NCBI GenBank assembly: GCA_019314185.1
Contig: JAFCZU010000076.1
Span: 1 to 18,189 of the forward strand
Length of the DNA stretch: 18,189 nt
Direction: 5' to 3'
From: Deltaproteobacteria bacterium
GTDB lineage: Bacteria; Desulfobacterota; Desulfobacteria; Desulfobacterales; ETH-SRB1
Shown here piece by piece: positions 14,062 through 18,189 of this stretch. Each line of letters begins with the position of its first letter. Within the stretch, counting starts at the first letter, position 1. The notes below the pieces were generated by a model. It did not search any database. It saw only the letters and a list, made by a program, of their open reading frames with translations, and was not told the origin of the DNA. The position numbers and the translations under genes were made by a program.

Positions 14062-15405
14062 ATGTTTCATTTACAACGACATCATGTCGCCTCAGGATCA
14101 TATTATGTAGGCAAAACAAAACCAATGATCCTGGAGGCATTTATAGGTACTTGTGTGGGTGTATCACTTGTCGATTCTGAGACAGGAATAGGGGGTTTAA
14201 TTCACATTCTCCTTCCGGAACCAATCTCAAAAACCAGTTCCTTTCAACTTCAAAAATATGCCTCAACAGGTCTCCCGCTTTTCATCGATGCCCTTATTAA
14301 AGCAGGAGCTTCCATAAATAAACTCGTAGCATCAGTTGCAGGTGGAGCATTTATAGGTCTTTTAAATGAACAGGATTTGTCGCTCGATATCGGAGGGCGT
14401 ACAGCTGGTATTGTCAAGCAAATCCTTGAAGCAAAAGAAATCCCAATTCAAAAGTCAGAAACAGGCGGTTTTTTCACGTGCAGCCTTAGACTTAACATGC
14501 AAAACTGGGAAACCGGCATTGAACCTGCAATATATGACAACCCTTCTAATGAGAATATTCATATTCCTACACAAAAAGAGATAAACCGGACAATAGACCA
14601 GATCCAACCTATCCCTCAGATTGCTTCGAAGATATTAAGAATAATAAATGAAGATAATTATAATATTTGCAGCCTCGCGGACGAAATTAAAAAAGATCAG
14701 GTTATAAGCGCAAAAACACTTCAGCTTTGCAACTCTGCCATGTTTGCCGGAAGAGAAAGAATTGATTCTCTGGATCATGCCTTGCTTATCCTTGGTCAGA
14801 AAAATTTAGTTAAATTGATTATTTCTGCTTCCGTTAATACTTTTTTTAACCAAGCAAGCAACGGTTATTCATTATGTAAAGGCGGTCTTTATCATCATGC
14901 CCTGGGAACCGCGATTATTTCAGAACAGCTTGCGCAATTTACCGGAAAAGTAAAGCCTGCTACGGCTTATACTGCCGGTCTTCTTCATGACATAGGAAAG
15001 GTTGTTCTGGATCAATATGTAGCTTCGGCTCGTCCTTTTTTCTACCGTGAGCTGATAGAAAAAAATAATATTTTAGAAATCGAACAAAACATTCTTGGGA
15101 CAGATCACACTGAAGTGGGAAGAAAACTTGCAGAAAAGTGGTCTTTTGCACAGATCCTGACTGATACAATCAAGCATCATCATAATCCGGCAAATCAAAC
15201 CCAAGATCATAAACTTACATACATTGTCAGCCTGGCGAATTTGCTTATGTCCAGATTTCTTGTGGGATTGGAATTGGAAAGTAACATAACAAGTAATATT
15301 GCCTCACAACTTGAAGCGATTGGTCTTTCAACTTCTCAGTTTCCGGACATTGTAGATCTTATTCCAAGATCTTTGCTTGAAGTCTCACCAGGACTTATAA
15401 AATAA
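14062..15405 (+). CDS. CheD-HDOD fusion protein
   Basis: A 447-residue fusion. Residues 15-145 match CheD, the chemoreceptor glutamine deamidase: TCVGVSL with C31, GIGGLIHILLP with H48, KYASTGLP and GGRTAGIVKQIL. The 17-residue spacing of C31 and H48 equals that of the Thermotoga CheD catalytic Cys27/His44. The position of the third catalytic residue (Thr21) is E25 here, so activity may be altered. Residues 170-370 form an HDOD domain (IQPIPQIASKILRIIN at the start, GLLHDIGKVV at 306-315). HD-type metal ligands look retained: H278/H279, H309-D310, H349 and H372-H374. HDOD proteins are signalling scaffolds in motility and stress control. The fusion suggests a coupling of receptor modification to signalling. 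No other che gene is in the window. Confidence 0.85.
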   Translation: MFHLQRHHVASGSYYVGKTKPMILEAFIGTCVGVSLVDSETGIGGLIHILLPEPISKTSSFQLQKYASTGLPLFIDALIKAGASINKLVASVAGGAFIGLLNEQDLSLDIGGRTAGIVKQILEAKEIPIQKSETGGFFTCSLRLNMQNWETGIEPAIYDNPSNENIHIPTQKEINRTIDQIQPIPQIASKILRIINEDNYNICSLADEIKKDQVISAKTLQLCNSAMFAGRERIDSLDHALLILGQKNLVKLIISASVNTFFNQASNGYSLCKGGLYHHALGTAIISEQLAQFTGKVKPATAYTAGLLHDIGKVVLDQYVASARPFFYRELIEKNNILEIEQNILGTDHTEVGRKLAEKWSFAQILTDTIKHHHNPANQTQDHKLTYIVSLANLLMSRFLVGLELESNITSNIASQLEAIGLSTSQFPDIVDLIPRSLLEVSPGLIK

Positions 15406-15408
15406 ATG

Positions 15409-15588
15409 AGGGCTTGTGGGTTTATCAGAAATTGTTAGTTTCAAAAAGTAAGGTTTGAAATTATGCATTGAGATGTTCGTCTGACAAAGCACGAAAGCGC
15501 AGGAATACAAGCTATTCTGAGCTCTCGCAACGCAGCCAGACGAGATGCATCGTCTCTTAAAAAGTAAAGTTATTTTTACGCAAGCCCT
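15409..15588. repeat. 180-bp palindromic element between convergent genes
   Basis: Outer arms AGGGCTTG (15409-15416) and CAAGCCCT (15581-15588) enclose a second pair, TCGTCTG (15477-15483) with CAGACGA (15537-15543). A local hairpin also forms from AGACGA-GATGCA-TCGTCT (15538-15555). There is no ORF. The CTGCGTTG text on its minus strand recurs in the element next to ahcY, suggesting a related family. It sits between converging genes and could serve as a two-way terminator. Nothing else is visible in 15406-15601. Confidence 0.5.
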
Positions 15589-15601
15589 TATCAGCAGTGT
15601 T

Positions 15602-16543
15602 TTACTGTTCTACTACTTCAACTCTTCGGTTTTTTGTTCTGCCGGCATCTGTAGAATTACTTGCAACAGGAGCTGTTGACCCATCTCCATAGGCGTTTAA
15701 TTGTTCTGGCTTTACATTGTATTTAGTAATCAGTTCACTCATTACTGCTTTCGCTCTTTCTTTACTTAACTTGATATTGGTATCGAAATTTCCAACATTA
15801 TCTGAATGGCCAACGATTAGGAATTTTTTGGAAGCATGTGCCTTTAAATATTCTGCAACAGCTCTTAAAGCAACTGATGATCCTGATTTTATTTTTGATT
15901 TTCCTGTATCAAAAAGTATATCGTAAATTGCAATATGACCATTTGCGGTAATGTTTTCATCTAAACTCTTAACTGTAACCAAATCATCTTCCATACCTTG
16001 AACTTCAATTGCATCAAATGTTATTAATAAATCACCTCTCTCATCAGCAGTATATACTACGATGTAAATATCTTTATTATTAATTTTCTTTTTAGCAGCC
16101 AGATAAGCAAATTTATCATCACCTGGATTAGCTGCCGCACGAGGCAATTTATTTAAGCCATGGAATTCATCATTATATAATCGTTCTTGTAGATTAACTC
16201 CGCAATTTCTGTCATCTAATGTGGTTAATATCTCAAAACCTGTTTTTTTTAATGAATTCTCATAACTTTTATAAATTTCAAATACTGAATGTTCTTTTCC
16301 TGCCGAATATTGAATTCTTGTGATTTTTCCATCAACTTCATAATTGGATATTTTATGATCGTGTAAAGAAAGAATAAAATATCTGTCAAAATTTATTTGC
16401 TGATACCATTGTATTACAGAACCTTGAAATCGACTTACCATTGGATAGTCTTTGCTGCCTTCAATATCAGCAGTTTTCTGAGCGAAAAGATTTGTTGAAA
16501 TCATTAATATTGCAATTACGAACATAATTGTGATTTTTTTCAT
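15602..16543 (-). CDS. OmpA-family outer-membrane protein with DUF4892-like N-terminus
   Basis: A 313-residue exported protein. A signal peptide (MKKITIMFVIAILMISTNLFA, residues 1-21) precedes a DUF4892-like region (about 25-190, beginning DIEGSKDYPMVSRFQGS). Next is a C-terminal OmpA peptidoglycan-binding domain (about 205-313) with ILFDTGKSKI, VGHSDNVG and LSKERAKAV, ending GRTKNRRVEV with the conserved arginines. It would anchor to peptidoglycan in the periplasm. The ATG at 16543 has AAGGGAA upstream. The sequence is visibly richer in A/T than the housekeeping genes, which could indicate a different origin; I did not compute this. It lies downstream of the lipoprotein gene by 37 bp on the same strand. 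Confidence 0.85.
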   Translation of the reverse strand: MKKITIMFVIAILMISTNLFAQKTADIEGSKDYPMVSRFQGSVIQWYQQINFDRYFILSLHDHKISNYEVDGKITRIQYSAGKEHSVFEIYKSYENSLKKTGFEILTTLDDRNCGVNLQERLYNDEFHGLNKLPRAAANPGDDKFAYLAAKKKINNKDIYIVVYTADERGDLLITFDAIEVQGMEDDLVTVKSLDENITANGHIAIYDILFDTGKSKIKSGSSVALRAVAEYLKAHASKKFLIVGHSDNVGNFDTNIKLSKERAKAVMSELITKYNVKPEQLNAYGDGSTAPVASNSTDAGRTKNRRVEVVEQ

Positions 16544-16580
16544 TTTAATTTCCCTTTATTTCATCGGTTGGCTTCTATCA

Positions 16581-16991
16581 TTATTGTACTTTTTGATAGA
16601 TCATCTTAGAGTCGGCATCTTTGTCATCAACAATAAGCTTCCCTTCTTCCATATAAAAAATAACGGTTTGCTGCTCACTGTTATCCATCACTACAAGTTG
16701 ATCCTTTTCAATTTTGTAGTGCCGGATCAAAAAAGTGCTTGCGCTGGGAGATTTAAGCTTTACCATTCCGTCCTCATTAAAGGTAAAACTTGTCTGCATT
16801 TTCGCAATAGATTCCATGGACATCCCATTAGCAAGACGAAGATCCACGCAATTCCATTGTCCTAAAATTTGATCTTTACTGATAACAGCATGCGTATCAA
16901 TCTTATCCTGAGAAGTCGATTCTTGCGTCTTGTCGCATGCAATCACAGTTACCATCAGCATAACCAGCAAAAGCCACATCAATTTCTTCAT
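16581..16991 (-). CDS. Small lipoprotein, lipocalin-like
   Basis: A 136-residue protein from the ATG at 16991, which has AGGAG about 10 bases upstream. A GTG at 17000 in the same frame lies too close to that site. The N-terminus is MKKLMWLLLVMLMVTVIAC, a lipoprotein signal with the lipobox VIAC. Lipidation would fall on the cysteine at residue 19. The mature part has a polar linker, then ILGQWNCVDLRLANG and later strands (SFTFNEDGMVKL, YKIEKDQLVVMD, FYMEEGKLIVDD) that look like a small beta-barrel resembling lipocalin-like domains. Binding partner or ligand is unknown. It follows the FecR-domain gene with 14 bp between, so the two are probably an operon. Confidence 0.75.
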   Translation of the reverse strand: MKKLMWLLLVMLMVTVIACDKTQESTSQDKIDTHAVISKDQILGQWNCVDLRLANGMSMESIAKMQTSFTFNEDGMVKLKSPSASTFLIRHYKIEKDQLVVMDNSEQQTVIFYMEEGKLIVDDKDADSKMIYQKVQ

Positions 16992-17005
16992 AAAAACCAC
17001 TCTCC

Positions 17006-17779
17006 TTATTTTTTCTTATCCAGCTTCTGGTTCCAGCGCACCCAGTCGTTTAGATCCTCAATGGCCATAAACGGCATCGGTTTTGTGGCTGTTCCGTCAG
17101 GCTGGATAATAATTTGCTGCATGGACTTTACGATATATGTCCATTCTTCCATTGATACGACATGTGGACCGGCAACCGGATGCGGTCCCAGCACTTTGGT
17201 TGGTTTCACGATTTGCGGAGATTGAGAAGCAGCATCCTGTTTTGGAGCGCTGCTTACTCCTACTTCGCCCCAGTATACTTTAACCTGTACAGTATCATCT
17301 TCTGCAACATTTACCCTGTAAACAGTGCCGCGCACACCGGCAACGGCCGTTTTTGTTGAAACTTCAAAACGTCCCTTTTTACCGAAGATTTTTGATACAT
17401 TTGCCCAAGTTTTCCCTAAAACCATACTTACATTTATATCTCTCTGTTTTGTCTTTCTGTCGAACTCAACACTCACAATCTCAAAAGTTGTAAGTTCATC
17501 AAAACGTATCAGGCTGTTGTCAGGCAGTTTAAGCTCTATTCTGGAACTTTTTTTTGTGCAGATTCGATCTCCATTGGTAACGTAATCTCCCAAAGCCAGA
17601 GGCCGGGCTTCTATCATCCCTTTTTTAATCAGATCAACTTTTCCTTCAAGCAGGGTAACCTCTGCTTTTTCCCCTTTAATTTCCACTGAAAAAGCATCAT
17701 TGTCAGCCTGCGCGGAAAAAGGAAACAGAAGAACAAAAAGAAAAAATAAAGGTATGACTCTATTTGAAAAATACCTCAT
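17006..17779 (-). CDS. Exported FecR-domain protein
   Basis: A 257-residue protein with a signal peptide (residues 1-25, hydrophobic run LFFLFVLLFPFSAQA) and a FecR domain at about 40-170. Typical segments are VTLLEGKVDL, GDYVTNGDRI, SRIELKLPDNSLIRFDE, GKTWANVSKI and the closing AVAGVRGTVYRVNV. Many delta-proteobacterial secreted FecR proteins are not tied to iron siderophore signalling; they are periplasmic or surface proteins of unsettled role, so a link to FecI sigma factors should not be assumed and none is visible here. The C-terminal about 70 residues are unassigned. The ATG at 17779 has GGAG nine bases upstream. It heads the run FecR, lipoprotein, OmpA-like. Confidence 0.85.
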   Translation of the reverse strand: MRYFSNRVIPLFFLFVLLFPFSAQADNDAFSVEIKGEKAEVTLLEGKVDLIKKGMIEARPLALGDYVTNGDRICTKKSSRIELKLPDNSLIRFDELTTFEIVSVEFDRKTKQRDINVSMVLGKTWANVSKIFGKKGRFEVSTKTAVAGVRGTVYRVNVAEDDTVQVKVYWGEVGVSSAPKQDAASQSPQIVKPTKVLGPHPVAGPHVVSMEEWTYIVKSMQQIIIQPDGTATKPMPFMAIEDLNDWVRWNQKLDKKK

Positions 17780-17881
17780 AATTATATACTCCGAGTTAAT
17801 AATCGGGGGTAAGAATTAGATGGGGTTATGCAAAGTTCTTTTAATCTTAATCCTTTTAATCCTTAAGCCCCTTAATCCTTA

Positions 17882-18189
17882 CTATAGCTGTGATTTAAGC
17901 ATGCGAATACTTAAAAGCGCGTCGGCGCCTGAAACCGGACCCATCTGGTCAAACTCTCCTGTCGCAAGATCCTTTGCCACCATAATGCCGCGTGTGGTAC
18001 AAATCATAACAGCATTAAAATACGGAAGATCATTTCTCAAATCCGGAAAAGGGGAAACACTGCCGATAAACCTGGTGGCCAGATCATCAACACCGGTAAG
18101 CTTTACAAGAATATCTTCTATCATCATTGCAAATTCCGCGCGTGTTATAGTCTGATACGGCTTATAGGTGTGGTCTGGAAAAGGCTGGA
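17882..18189 (-). CDS. C-terminal part of an SLH-domain surface protein (runs off the window)
   Basis: The minus-strand frame is open from the window edge to the stop at 17882-17884, about 101 residues. It contains a surface-layer homology repeat: FPDHTYKPYQTITRAEFAMM, then VSPFPDLRNDLPYFNAVMIC starting a second, more degenerate copy, ending in a GADALLSIRML segment. SLH repeats bind cell-wall or outer-membrane-associated polymers. The start lies beyond the window, so its length and domain order are unknown. It is encoded upstream of the FecR gene with a 102-bp gap containing TTAATCCTT-type short repeats. Confidence 0.75.
   Translation of the reverse strand, partial: QPFPDHTYKPYQTITRAEFAMMIEDILVKLTGVDDLATRFIGSVSPFPDLRNDLPYFNAVMICTTRGIMVAKDLATGEFDQMGPVSGADALLSIRMLKSQL

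Noticed and set aside
1..18189. CRISPR array
   Set aside because: No regularly spaced direct repeats of 23-40 bp are visible despite the cas6-like scrap.

Overview
The window looks like a stretch of chromosome from an anaerobic delta-type proteobacterium, most likely Desulfobacterota (Desulfobacterales). The reasons are the mitochondrial-like 'spd' type of EF-G, a stand-alone PyrK, a CheD-HDOD fusion, palindromic intergenic elements of a style I recall from that group, and a possible selenoprotein. This placement is inference; the window contains no rRNA or other phylogenetic marker.

Layout. (1) 1-2926 is an accessory and decaying zone. It holds a MITE-like palindrome, a C-terminal scrap of a Cas6-type CRISPR endoribonuclease, and one intact gene for an AAA ATPase with its own promoter and a perfect 13-bp operator-like palindrome. 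After it come a broken ORF, a frameshifted pseudogene of a RecG-like/AlbA_2 ATP-binding regulator, and a truncated ORF6N phage-type regulator. Two short tandem duplications (10 and 16 bp) appear to account for frame breaks here. (2) 2923-9331, all on the minus strand, is a housekeeping block: fmdB-type zinc ribbon, pgeF, pyrK, fusA (EF-G), a RecA/KaiC-like P-loop ATPase and rlmN. A repeat-rich gap with a scrap of a four-helix-bundle gene separates pgeF from pyrK. (3) 9332-9874 is a gap holding a tiny membrane-protein ORF that may run through an in-frame UGA with a SECIS-like hairpin 16 nt downstream. (4) 9875-13438, plus strand, is panC, metK and ahcY, i.e. pantothenate synthesis plus two steps of the activated-methyl cycle. 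panC appears to start at a rare AUU codon. (5) 13438-15588 holds a 127-bp palindromic element touching the ahcY stop codon, a small membrane protein, a CheD-HDOD fusion and a second palindromic element. (6) 15602-18189, minus strand, is a cell-envelope block: an OmpA-like protein with a DUF4892-type N-terminus, a small lipoprotein, a FecR-domain exported protein and the C-terminal part of an SLH-domain protein that runs off the window.

How genes work together: MetK makes S-adenosylmethionine and AhcY removes the S-adenosylhomocysteine left after methylation. RlmN is one SAM consumer, acting on rRNA and tRNA, while EF-G drives ribosome translocation. PyrK would pass electrons for pyrimidine synthesis, but its PyrD partner is not in the window. 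The best candidates for something undescribed are the putative tiny selenoprotein at 9566-9712, the fusA-linked RecA-like ATPase, and the CheD-HDOD fusion with an altered CheD catalytic triad.
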